Part shown: piece after piece, positions 41,740 to 49,484 of the stretch
Layout: every line of letters starts with the position of its first letter
Numbering within the stretch: position 1 is the stretch's first letter
Assembly: GCF_003014485.1 (NCBI RefSeq)
Contig: NZ_PYGA01000013.1
Coordinates: 62,001 to 126,000, forward strand
Origin: Murinocardiopsis flavida
Lineage (GTDB): Bacteria; Actinomycetota; Actinomycetes; Streptosporangiales; Streptosporangiaceae
Reading direction: 5' to 3'
Length of the DNA: 64,000 nt
Notes under the pieces: generated by a model
The model's input: the letters and a program-made list of their open reading frames with translations, nothing else
Told to the model about the DNA's origin: nothing
Database searches by the model: none
Translations under genes and position numbers: made by a program

Positions 41740-43431
41740 ATGAGTACGCCCATCGATGGCGGATCCGGCCGGGCGGTCGCGCACGCGGCGGCGGGCGCCC
41801 GGGACGCCTGGGCCCGCGCCGGGTCGGCGGCGCGGGCCCAGGCGGGGGCAGCGGGGCGCGCCGTGTACCGGCACCGGCGCTCCCTCGCGGTGCTGCTCCC
41901 CGTCCTCGCCGCCATCGCGGCCCTCCAGGCGGTCAACGTCGCGGGGTTCCCCCAGCGCACCGCCGAGGAGGGCGGCTACGTCGCGCACGCCTACGCGCTG
42001 CTGCACTTCGGCGGCATGGCGCACCCGGCGCAGTGGTACGACCAGCCGCCGCTGGGCCGGCTCCAGTTCGCCGCCTACGCCGCCCTCACCGGCGGGTTCG
42101 ACCACCCGGCCGGCATGGTGATCGCGGGGCGCGGGTTCATGGTCCTCGCCCACCTCGCCTCCTGCGTCCTGCTGTGGATCCTCGCCCGCCGCACCGAGAT
42201 GGCGCGCTGGGCCGCAGCCGGTGCGCTGCTGCTGTTCACGGCGTCGCCGCTGGCTGTGGAGTACCACCGCCTCGCCGCGCCCGACAACATCGCGACCCCG
42301 TGGGTGCTGGCGGCGTTCGTCCTCGCGTGCACGCCCCGGCCGCGCCTCGCACCGTTCCTCGCCTCGGGCGCGGCGTTCACCGTCGCGGTCCTGAGCAAGG
42401 AATCGGCGCTGCTGCTGCTCCCCGTCCTGGTGTGGCTGATCTGGCGCAACGAGCACCCCGGCGATCGCGGCCACACGCTCGCGCTCGTCGGGTCGATGCT
42501 CGTCTACGCCTGGCTGGCCTACGCCGTGTTCGCCCTCGTCCGGGGCGAACTGTTCCCGGCACCCGGGCAGGCGAGCCTGTGGGACGGCGCCGTCAACGGG
42601 CTGCTCGGCCGCGGGTCCGGCAGTGTGCCGTCGCCGGGGAACACCGCGGCCGGGGCGATCGGCGCGTGGCTGCGCCTCGACCCGATGCTGCCGCTGCTGG
42701 GCGCGGCGGGGGCCGCCACCGGGGTGTTCTCCCGCCGGTTCCGCCCCTACGCGGCCGGGCTGCTCGTCCTCATGCTGGCCGCGCTGCTGATCGGGGAGCT
42801 GCCGGCGGCCTACGTCCTGGCGATGCTGCCACTCGTGGCGCTCACCGCGGCAGGGGCCGCCGAGATCGCGCTCCGGCGCAGCCGCCGCGTCCAGCCCGCG
42901 TGGCGGCCCAGTGCCAACCGGTCGACGCTCTTCGGGTTCACCGCGGTCCGGCTGCTGCCGCTGCGGACGGTGCGGCGGTACCCGCTGGTGCCCGTCCTCG
43001 TCGCCGCCGCGCTGCTGCTGGCGGTGCTCGCGGCGCCCACCTGGGCGGCGTCCCTGCGCGGGTCGTTGTCGGCCGACGCCGACCGCCCGATGCGCGCGGC
43101 GGCCGACTGGATCCGGCGCAACGCGGCTCCCACCGACCGGGTGGCGGTCGACCCCGCGATGGGCATGGACCTGCGCGACCACCTCGGTGCGGCCCGGGTG
43201 AACGTCATCGCGTTCGCCTCGTTCGGCGGGCGCACCGAGGTGATCGCGCAGGTGCCCGACCGGTGGCACCGCCACGATCTCATCGTCGAGACCAGCGCGG
43301 TGCGCCGCGCGGCGGCCCGGCTCCCGCAGGTGGGCGACGCGCTGCGCGGCGCCCACCCCATTGCCCGGTTCGGCACGGGCGACGACCGGGTGGTCGTCCG
43401 CGAGGCCCCGCCGGTGGCCGACGAGAGGTAG
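41740..43431 (+). CDS. GT39-like membrane glycosyltransferase
   Basis: The 563-residue protein has a cytosolic tail (1-45) and about eleven membrane helices, with a C-terminal external domain of about 110 residues. The first external loop has RTAEEGGYVAHAYALLHFGG, the place where ArnT/PMT-type transferases (GT39/GT83) carry an acidic pair, and later PAQWYDQPPLGRLQFAAY and SPLAVEYHRLAAPDNIATPW match the family. Such enzymes move a sugar from a polyprenyl-phosphate donor to a cell-envelope acceptor. GAAGAGG precedes ATG 41740; the in-frame extension upstream is unlikely. It stands alone. Confidence 0.72.
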   Translation: MSTPIDGGSGRAVAHAAAGARDAWARAGSAARAQAGAAGRAVYRHRRSLAVLLPVLAAIAALQAVNVAGFPQRTAEEGGYVAHAYALLHFGGMAHPAQWYDQPPLGRLQFAAYAALTGGFDHPAGMVIAGRGFMVLAHLASCVLLWILARRTEMARWAAAGALLLFTASPLAVEYHRLAAPDNIATPWVLAAFVLACTPRPRLAPFLASGAAFTVAVLSKESALLLLPVLVWLIWRNEHPGDRGHTLALVGSMLVYAWLAYAVFALVRGELFPAPGQASLWDGAVNGLLGRGSGSVPSPGNTAAGAIGAWLRLDPMLPLLGAAGAATGVFSRRFRPYAAGLLVLMLAALLIGELPAAYVLAMLPLVALTAAGAAEIALRRSRRVQPAWRPSANRSTLFGFTAVRLLPLRTVRRYPLVPVLVAAALLLAVLAAPTWAASLRGSLSADADRPMRAAADWIRRNAAPTDRVAVDPAMGMDLRDHLGAARVNVIAFASFGGRTEVIAQVPDRWHRHDLIVETSAVRRAAARLPQVGDALRGAHPIARFGTGDDRVVVREAPPVADER

Positions 43432-43452
43432 CCGGCGGGCGGCGCCCGTTCC

Positions 43453-43487
43453 GCGCCCATCGGAATCGCCGCGATGCCGATGGGCGC
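43453..43487. terminator. Bidirectional terminator hairpin
   Basis: Perfect 11-bp arms GCGCCCATCGG and CCGATGGGCGC around a 13-nt loop, 21 bp after the glycosyltransferase stop and 47 bp before the end of the convergent DUF222-HNH gene. Confidence 0.75.
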
Positions 43488-43534
43488 CGGCCGTTCCGCC
43501 GGGTCTGGGTGCGGTGCGGTGGTCGGGCGGGTGC

Positions 43535-44914
43535 TCAGCCCGGTGGGTGATCGGGTCCCGGTGGTGCGGGCGGGTCGCCGATGCCGGTTCCGGGGGGTTT
43601 CCCGCCCCCGGGCTCGCCTCCGCTTCCGGGTCCGGGCGGGTGGTGGAGATTGCCCGCCTGCCGCGTCTGCTGTTGTCTGCGGTGGTGTTTGCGGGCCCGG
43701 CGGTGTTCCTTTTCGAGGTTGTGGACCCGGCACAGGGGTTGCGCGTTGGCCAGGTCGGTGGTGCCGCCCTCCCACCACGGCTGCTTGTGGTCGATCTGGC
43801 ACCACCGTGCGGGCCGGTCGCAGCCGTGCTCCCACTGGCACGAGGTCACCTGCGACAGCAGGGCTATGCGGGCCTGCACCGGGAAGATCCGCTTGGCCCG
43901 GCCCACATCCAGCGGCGCCCCGGTGAGGGGGTCGGTGACGATGCGGCGCAGCACGCAGTCCTTCGCCGCGGCCCGGACGGCGGAGAGGGGGTAGACGGTG
44001 CCGTAGTCGCTGGTGGCCGGGAACGCCCCGGGGATGCCGCGCAGCGCTTCCAGCGGGACGGTGATGCGCACCTGTGCGGGCTGACCCCCCGAAGACGGCA
44101 GCTGGCCGCTGGTTCTGAGGGTGTGTTCGGCCATGTCCAGGAGTTGGTCGAACAGACGCTGACGGGGCCGGCGTGTATCGCCGGGCTGCGGGGGACCGCC
44201 GAAGGCTTCCAGGGCGGCCTGGAGCTGATCCGCGGAGACTTCATCGCCCCAGGCTTCCAGGTGGAACTCGGAGTCCGGGCCGCGCACGAAGGTCGCGCCG
44301 CGCATGTCGTAGCGCTGGGCGTAGTCGCGCTCATGGGTCTTGGGGTTGAGGCGGGCGCGCAGGCGCTTGCCGGCGGTGGCGATGTCGGCACACGTGGTGG
44401 ACTCGGCCAGCGCCAATCCCAGGAGCACCTCCTCCGCTTTGCGGGCGAGAGGGGCCTCCTGAGGCCATTCGGTGCGGTTGCGCTCCTGCACCGCTTTGGT
44501 CGTGTAGAAGCTGATGTGCTCGACCTGGCCGAGGCTGATCTCTCCCGCCTGATAGGCCGCGGTGGTCTCGTCCAGGGCCTCGGGGAGTTGGGCGGTACGG
44601 GCATAGGTGGCGGCTTCGGCGCGGCCCATGGTGGCGGTGTGGGTGATCCAGTCGAGAAGGCGTCCATACCCCGACCCCGCGAGCCCTCCGGCCTTCTCGA
44701 ACGACGCAAGGTTCTGGCACAGGGCGTACTTCACCTGCTCCAGGGCGGTGATGGTCTGCGCGATCTCGGCGCCGATGTCCGCGGCCGCACCAGGGGCGAC
44801 ATCCACCCCGGCGGCGTGAGCCGCGTGCGCGGCGGCCTCGCCCAGGGATCGGCGTGCCCGTGCCAGCCCTCCGGCCGGAGCCGGGGGCGGCGGGGTGCTT
44901 CCATGATCGAACAT
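43535..44914 (-). CDS. DUF222/HNH endonuclease-domain protein (13E12 repeat family)
   Basis: The 459-residue protein has the DUF222 region (about 35-330, e.g. DIGAEIAQTITALEQVKYAL, QVEHISFYTTKAV) and an HNH domain (about 358-403) with CQWEHGC, WCQIDHKQPWWEGG and NAQPLCRVHNLEKEH, including paired Cys for zinc. The C-terminus is a Pro/Gly-rich tail. In mycobacteria many 13E12 proteins are LexA-regulated. Here ATG 44914 lies inside a LexA box and behind a TATACT -10 box at 6 bp, so the mRNA is probably leaderless; no other start fits in this frame. Its role in DNA damage is unknown. Confidence 0.85.
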   Translation of the reverse strand: MFDHGSTPPPPAPAGGLARARRSLGEAAAHAAHAAGVDVAPGAAADIGAEIAQTITALEQVKYALCQNLASFEKAGGLAGSGYGRLLDWITHTATMGRAEAATYARTAQLPEALDETTAAYQAGEISLGQVEHISFYTTKAVQERNRTEWPQEAPLARKAEEVLLGLALAESTTCADIATAGKRLRARLNPKTHERDYAQRYDMRGATFVRGPDSEFHLEAWGDEVSADQLQAALEAFGGPPQPGDTRRPRQRLFDQLLDMAEHTLRTSGQLPSSGGQPAQVRITVPLEALRGIPGAFPATSDYGTVYPLSAVRAAAKDCVLRRIVTDPLTGAPLDVGRAKRIFPVQARIALLSQVTSCQWEHGCDRPARWCQIDHKQPWWEGGTTDLANAQPLCRVHNLEKEHRRARKHHRRQQQTRQAGNLHHPPGPGSGGEPGGGKPPGTGIGDPPAPPGPDHPPG

Positions 44915-44922
44915 GTTTTCAG
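44907..44922. promoter_or_regulatory. LexA (SOS) box over the DUF222-HNH start codon
   Basis: The minus strand reads CTGAAAACATGTTCGA, matching TCGAAC-N4-GTTCGA at 9 of 12 positions and sharing the 12-mer GAAAACATGTTC with the box at 3152-3167. The start codon is inside the box, and TATACT lies 6 bp before the ATG, so bound LexA would cover the transcription start. Confidence 0.7.
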
Positions 44923-45137
44923 TATATGAATTCTCACCATGGGTTACTAGTTTCGGATTGACCGGACCTGGCCTGTGGACGAAGGGTTGACCCGGCGCCA
45001 CGCGGCGGACCGTGGCGAACCGGCCCCGGCCGGGGTGCGGGAGAACAGCGTCGACGAAGACCGTCCCGGCGACCGTGGCGCTCGTGGCGCTCGCGACCGC
45101 CGGCAGCAGGGCACCGGCACCGCTGTGTCCGACAGGG

Positions 45138-45170
45138 GCGCGCCCGGACCGGGGTCCGGTCCGGGCGCGC
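45138..45170 (-). terminator. Terminator of the ABC exporter operon
   Basis: Perfect 13-bp arms (GCGCGCCCGGACC and its complement) around a 7-nt loop, starting 8 bp after the exporter permease stop on the minus strand. Confidence 0.75.
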
Positions 45171-45178
45171 GGCGGCCG

Positions 45179-45940
45179 TCAGATGCCGCGGCGCATGAGC
45201 CGGGTGCCCCACACCAGGCCGACCACTGCGATGGCGGTCGCGGAGACCAGCCCATACAGCACCGACACGTCCGCGATGTCACCGGCGAACAGCGCCCGTT
45301 CCGCGTCCACGATGTGGGTCACGGGGTTCACGACGGAGGCCGCGCGCAGCCACGCCGGGGCCGCGTCCATGGGCAGCAGCACACCCGACAGGAGCAGCAG
45401 CGGGAACATCAGGACCTGGGTGACGATCCAGAACAGGCTCCCGCTGGGCTGCGCCTTGATCGCCAGGACGAAGGAGAGCGCGCCCAGCCCGACGCCGAAC
45501 ACCACCAGCAGCACCAGCCCGGCGACGACACCGACCGGGTAGAGGCGGAAGCCCATGGGCATGGCGATCGCGATGATCAGCGCGGCCTGGACGAGCAGGA
45601 TGACGGACTCCTTCAAGGTCCGCCCGATCAGCATCGCCGCCCGGTTCATCGGGGTGACGAGCATCCGCTCCATCGCCCCGCCCATCATGTCGATGAGCAG
45701 GTTGTACCCGGCCCCCATGGGACCGAAGAGGCACATCATCACCAGGATGCCGGGGACGAACCACTGCCAGGGCGAGACCCCGCCGCCGAACGCGACCGCG
45801 CCGTCGAGCTGCGACCCGAACAGGAGCAGGAATAGGAGGGGTTGGCCCATGGTGATGAGGAGGCCCAGCGGTTCGCGGAGCGCGGGGGTGAACTCGCGGA
45901 CGAACACCGTGCCGGTGTCGTTGACGAACTTCATGCTCAT
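45179..45940 (-). CDS. ABC-2 type exporter permease (DrrB-like)
   Basis: The 253-residue protein has six membrane helices and the ABC-2 layout: FVREFTPALREPLGLLITMG before helix 1, then PGILVMMCLFGPMGAGYNLL, DMMGGAMERMLVTPMNRAAMLIGR (the coupling region) and FPLLLLSGVLLPMDAAPAWL. It pairs with the ATPase gene 46 bp upstream to form a two-gene exporter of the daunorubicin (DrrAB) type. The cargo is unknown; no biosynthetic cluster is nearby. Confidence 0.85.
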   Translation of the reverse strand: MSMKFVNDTGTVFVREFTPALREPLGLLITMGQPLLFLLLFGSQLDGAVAFGGGVSPWQWFVPGILVMMCLFGPMGAGYNLLIDMMGGAMERMLVTPMNRAAMLIGRTLKESVILLVQAALIIAIAMPMGFRLYPVGVVAGLVLLVVFGVGLGALSFVLAIKAQPSGSLFWIVTQVLMFPLLLLSGVLLPMDAAPAWLRAASVVNPVTHIVDAERALFAGDIADVSVLYGLVSATAIAVVGLVWGTRLMRRGI

Positions 45941-45986
45941 GTGCTGATTCCTTCGGATGCGGATCGGGGCCGACCGGGGGCGGAGG

Positions 45987-46958
45987 TCATGCCGCCGGGG
46001 TCTCGGTGTCGTTCTCGCGCAGGCTGCGGCCGGTGAGCGCGAGGAACACGTCGTCGAGGGTGGGCCGCTCGGTGTCGGCGGTGGCGGCCTTCACGCCCGC
46101 CTCGTCCAGGGCCCGCAGGTACTCGGGGAGCGCGGCGGTGGCGTGCGGCACCCGCGCGCGGACCGCGGTGCCGTCGCGGGAGACCGCGTCGGGGCGGGCG
46201 AAGCGCGCGGCGACCTCAGCGGCGGTCGCAGCGTCCGCCTCGTCGTGGGTGGTGACCGTGATGTGGTCGCCCGCGAGGTCCTGCTTGAGCTGCTCCGCGG
46301 TGCCGTCGGCGATGATCTGCCCGTGGTCGATGACCACGACCCGCTCGGCCATGCGGTCGGCCTCCTCCAGGTAGTGCGTCGTGAGGAAGAGGGTCATGCC
46401 GTATTCGCCGCGCAGCCGCAGGATGTGCGCCCAGATGTCGGCGCGGCTCTGCGGGTCGAGCCCGGTCGACGGCTCGTCCAGGAACAGCAGGTCGGGCCGG
46501 TGGACGAGGCCCATCGCGATGTCCAGGCGGCGCCGCTGCCCGCCGGACAGCGTCCCGGGCTTGCGCTTGGCGAACGGGGCGAGTTCCAGCCGGTCGAGGA
46601 CCTCGTCGGCCCGGCGGCGCGCACCGGCCCAGGTGAACCCGTAGCTGCGGCCCTGGGCGACGAGTTCGTCGCGGACCCGGTAGTCCTCTCCGGCGCTGTT
46701 CTTCTGGCCGACGTAGCCGATGCGGGCGCGCACCCCCGCCGGGTCGGTCGCGATGTCGGCCCCCGCGACGGTCGCCGTGCCCGCGGTAGGCGGCAGCAGG
46801 GTGGTGAGCATCCGCAGCGTGGTGGATTTCCCGGCGCCGTTGGGGCCGAGAAACGCGATCAACTGCCCGGCGGGGACGTCGATGTCGACCCCGCGCACGG
46901 CCTCGATGGTCTCCTTCTTGACGGTGAAGTTCCTGGACAGTTTCCGGGCATGGATCAT
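45987..46958 (-). CDS. ABC exporter ATPase (DrrA-like)
   Basis: The 323-residue protein has Walker A GPNGAGKST, the Q-loop VGQKNSAGEDYRVRDEL, signature TLSGGQRRRLDIAMGL, Walker B LLFLDEPSTGLDP and the H-loop LTTHYLEEAD. The last about 80 residues form the accessory domain of DrrA-type ATPases. The ATG at 46958 follows GAGGAGGGG. A TetR-type inverted repeat lies 106 bp upstream, but no regulator gene is adjacent. Confidence 0.9.
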   Translation of the reverse strand: MIHARKLSRNFTVKKETIEAVRGVDIDVPAGQLIAFLGPNGAGKSTTLRMLTTLLPPTAGTATVAGADIATDPAGVRARIGYVGQKNSAGEDYRVRDELVAQGRSYGFTWAGARRRADEVLDRLELAPFAKRKPGTLSGGQRRRLDIAMGLVHRPDLLFLDEPSTGLDPQSRADIWAHILRLRGEYGMTLFLTTHYLEEADRMAERVVVIDHGQIIADGTAEQLKQDLAGDHITVTTHDEADAATAAEVAARFARPDAVSRDGTAVRARVPHATAALPEYLRALDEAGVKAATADTERPTLDDVFLALTGRSLRENDTETPAA

Positions 46959-47063
46959 CGCCCCTCCTCGGGGGTAGGCGGAGTATCCGGGCATGGCGAA
47001 AAGCCCCTGATCGGGGGTTGATTTCGCGGAGAATCCATTTTTACCCGGATCGCCCGCGGAAAG

Positions 47064-47090
47064 CAAACATGAATACAACGTTCATGTTTG
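47064..47090. promoter_or_regulatory. 27-bp inverted-repeat operator upstream of the ABC exporter
   Basis: CAAACATGAA (47064-47073) and TTCATGTTTG (47081-47090) are perfect 10-bp arms around TACAACG. The AT-rich site resembles TetR-family operators controlling drug exporters. No regulator gene flanks it, so the repressor is encoded elsewhere. Confidence 0.65.
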
Positions 47091-47230
47091 ACTGACCTGC
47101 GACGACGTTGTTTGTCAAGGTCCGGTTCCCGGGTGGGCGATAAACGCGGATCGGGAATAGCCGCGTTAATCAAAGAATTCAATTGCGCAATATCGGAAAC
47201 GCGGGTTCCCGGTATCCGGCGAAACAGGAC

Positions 47231-47480
47231 CCCGCGAGAAGGGTCCGCATCCCCCGCCCCTACGCAGGTGCCCGAAGGACTCCCCAGCCCGGTCACCGCC
47301 CCCGGCGGTGCCTGGCCGCATGGGAGGCGCCCGCATTCCCCGCCCCCTCAGGGAGGAGCCCTCTGGGACCGGTCGCCGCCGACCCAGGCCCCGGCGGTGC
47401 CGGGCCGCATGGGAAGCGCCCGCATTCCCCGCCCCCTCAGGGATCCCAAGGCCGGTCGCCGCCGACCCTGTTCGCAGTAC
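47231..47480. repeat. 89-bp tandem intergenic repeat (two good copies and one degenerate)
   Basis: The motif CATGGGAGGCGCCCGCATTC and its surroundings recur with an 89-bp period (47319 and 47408), each preceded by CCCCGGCGGTGCC and followed by CCCCGCCCCCTCAGGGA and GGTCGCCGCCGACCC. A degenerate third copy begins near 47240. All frames through it are low-complexity. The 463-bp spacer before the aminotransferase gene holds nothing else recognisable. Confidence 0.7.
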
Positions 47481-47553
47481 CGATGGCGGTCCCGGTCGGC
47501 ACTGGTCGGCCCCGGTCGGTGCGGGGCGCGGTCCCCGGTGCGAGGATGCGGTC

Positions 47554-48705
47554 GTGCGCACTGACATGGCGGCCGAATTCGGCTTCGACCCCGGCCTCAC
47601 CGTCCTCAACCACGCCTCGTTCGGGGTGCCGACGCGGGAGTTGCTCGACGAGGCCGACCGGTACCGGCGCGCGATCGAGCGCGACATCGCGCGCGGCCTG
47701 GGCCGGGCGTTCCTGGCGGAGGCCCGGCCCGGTATCGAGGAGACCGCCCGCCGCCTCGGCGCAGGCGACATGGCGTTCGCGTTCACCTCCAACACCAGCG
47801 AGGGCGCCTCCGCTGTGGCGGCGGGCTGGCCGCTGGAGGAGGGCGACGCCGTCGTCCTCGGCTCGGCCGAGTACCCGCCGGTCGTCCGCGCGTGGCGGCA
47901 GGCGGCCGAGCGCGCGCGTGCGCGCGTCGTGCTGGTCGACCTCCCGCTTCCCTGGACGGCGGAGGGGTGGCGGCACGCGCTGGCAGCGGCGGCCCAGGAG
48001 ACGCCGGTCGCCGCGGCCCACAACGTCGTGGGCGTGGTGAGCCTGGTCGCGTCCGCACCGGGCGCCGCGCCCCCGCTGGCGGAGTTCCGCACCTGGCTGC
48101 GCGGGCTCGGCGGATCCCTGGTGGTCGACGCCGCCCACGGTCCCGGCCACGTCGACCTGGACATCGACGGGCTCGGCGCCGACGCCGTCTTCGGCACCCT
48201 GCACAAGTGGCTGCCGATCCCGCGTGGCGCCGGGTTCCTCGCGGTCAGGGAGGAGTACGCGCACCGGATCGTGCCGCCGGTCGTGAGCCACACCCACGAC
48301 GCAGCCGCGCTCGAGGAGCGCTTCGCGATGCCCGGCTCGTTCGACCCCGTGCCGCGCCTGCTGGTCGCGTCGGCCTGGCGGACCTGGCAGGAGTGGGAGG
48401 ACGCCGGGCTGCTCAAGGCGGCCGTCGGTGTCGCGGACACAGCCGACGTGCTCCTTTCCGAGGCGGGCCTGCGCCCCACGAGCGAGGCGGGCCTGCGCGC
48501 GCCCCGGCTGCGCGGCTTCTCCGTCCCCGGCCTGCCGGTGCCGGAGGTCGCGGCGGTCCTCGCGGACGCCGGACTGCACGCGTGGCTCGGCCCGCTGCCG
48601 GACGGCACCACCGGCCTGCGCGTCGCCACCCACGTCTGGAGCGAACCCGTCGACATCGAACGCCTCGCCGACACCCTGCGCCCCCACGTGGCGGGGGCAG
48701 CCTGA
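47554..48705 (+). CDS. Class V aminotransferase-like PLP enzyme
   Basis: The 383-residue protein has the fold-type I pattern of isopenicillin-N-epimerase/cysteine-desulfurase-like enzymes: LNHASFGVPTRELLDEADRY, FAFTSNTSEGASAVA, VVDAAHGPGHVDLDIDGLGA and GTLHKWLPIPRGAGFLAV with the PLP-binding Lys of HKW. The substrate cannot be assigned. GTG 47554 is chosen as the first start before the conserved region; ATG 47566 is possible. No clear ribosome site is seen, and GAGGAT 6 bp upstream may be a -10 box for a leaderless mRNA. The gene stands between two repeat-rich spacers. Confidence 0.75.
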   Translation: MRTDMAAEFGFDPGLTVLNHASFGVPTRELLDEADRYRRAIERDIARGLGRAFLAEARPGIEETARRLGAGDMAFAFTSNTSEGASAVAAGWPLEEGDAVVLGSAEYPPVVRAWRQAAERARARVVLVDLPLPWTAEGWRHALAAAAQETPVAAAHNVVGVVSLVASAPGAAPPLAEFRTWLRGLGGSLVVDAAHGPGHVDLDIDGLGADAVFGTLHKWLPIPRGAGFLAVREEYAHRIVPPVVSHTHDAAALEERFAMPGSFDPVPRLLVASAWRTWQEWEDAGLLKAAVGVADTADVLLSEAGLRPTSEAGLRAPRLRGFSVPGLPVPEVAAVLADAGLHAWLGPLPDGTTGLRVATHVWSEPVDIERLADTLRPHVAGAA

Positions 48706-48884
48706 CGCACCGCGCGCGCCGCGCCGCCATCGACCCAAGGGGGCGGCACATTCCATGGCCACCCGCCGTCCCCACGCAGGTCGAAGGCTGCCGCTCCGCG
48801 CGGCGCGCAGTGCCGTTGACTTGATGGGAACGAAGGCGTGCTCACCGACCTGGCGATCCGGCAACCTGGGTGGCAGATGGCCTG
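48706..48884. other. Gene-free spacer after the aminotransferase gene
   Basis: No gene or clear hairpin is visible in this first part of the 779-bp spacer, which leads into a dense block of repeats. Open frames crossing it are Arg/Pro-rich without family signals. Confidence 0.35.
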
Positions 48885-48917
48885 CCGCTGCGCGGCACTA
48901 CGCGGAGCGGACGCAGG
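48885..48917 (-). repeat. Dispersed intergenic repeat, copy D (partial, inverted)
   Basis: CCGCTGCGCGGCACTACGCG, then GAGCGGACGCAGG, matches the inverse complement of the 3' half of copy A (CCGCTGCGCGATACTCCGCG, AAGCGGGCGCAG) with a handful of changes. It lies directly before the 16-bp tandem array. Confidence 0.55.
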
Positions 48918-48918
48918 C

Positions 48919-49030
48919 ATCCGGAGTCGAGTCCGTCCGAGAATGAGGCCGTCCGGGGTCGAGTCCGTCCGGGGTCGAGGCCGTCCGAGGAGGAAGGCGC
49001 CCGGGGGCGAGGGCGTCCTTGACTCCGGGG
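48919..49030 (+). repeat. 16-bp tandem repeat array, seven units
   Basis: Consensus GTCCGGGGTCGAGGCC, units at 48919, 48935, 48951, 48967, 48983, 48999 and 49015. Units 3 and 4 differ at one base; the outer ones are more diverged. The last two units match the sequence just before the core of copy A at 30587-30618, so the array is part of the dispersed repeat family. Confidence 0.75.
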
Positions 49031-49039
49031 GACGGTGCC

Positions 49040-49074
49040 CAGGCTGCCGGAAAGCCTGCGCAGCAGCGACGGCC
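49040..49074 (+). repeat. Dispersed intergenic repeat, copy B (internally deleted)
   Basis: CAGGCTGCCGGAAAGCCTGC then GCA equals the first part of copy A with one change, then jumps to GCAGCGACGGCC, which resembles the end of copy A. About 45 bp of the core is missing. It is in the same orientation as copy A. Confidence 0.6.
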
Positions 49075-49228
49075 GATACACATCCTGCACATTGCTCGCA
49101 GGACCTGGTGCCGCACGGAATCCACCGCAGCCACGCCCAAGCGCCCAGCCCTGGCCATCACCGCAGCACAGCCGCCGTGCGATCAGTGCGTGGCGGGGCC
49201 TGGTCGCCCAATCCCGAGGTCTGCTTCG

Positions 49229-49310
49229 GCCGTCGCGGGCCCCCGCTGCGCGACAATCGCGAAGCGGCGCAGTAGGGGCGTGCGCAGGCTTTCCGGCAGC
49301 CTTGCCCAGG
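49229..49310 (-). repeat. Dispersed intergenic repeat, copy C (complete core, inverted)
   Basis: Read on the minus strand this is AGGCTGCCGGAAAGCCTGCG ... CGGGGGCCCGCGACGGC, close to identical with 30630-30705. Together copies B and C form an inverted pair about 165 bp apart. The intervening DNA and the 175 bp after copy C up to the oxidoreductase gene show no gene. Confidence 0.7.
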
Positions 49311-49484
49311 TTCGCTGTTGGGAAGGGCGCTCTCGGCACCAACCCCCGGCATGAAGCCGAGGCCAAGGCCGATACCCGCTCTCACGGTCAACGGCATCGG
49401 AGCGGCGCGAAGCATCACGGTCTGGTTTGGGGCACCAGACCTCAGGCACAGGCCCGCTGCCGTACGGTGCGGGGCCGGGCGGGG

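Noticed and set aside
45179-46958. Part of an antibiotic biosynthetic cluster because of the DrrAB-like exporter
   Set aside because: No PKS, NRPS or tailoring genes lie within the window on either side.
48919-49030. CRISPR-like array from the regular 16-bp units
   Set aside because: The units are directly adjacent with no unique spacers and no cas genes are present.
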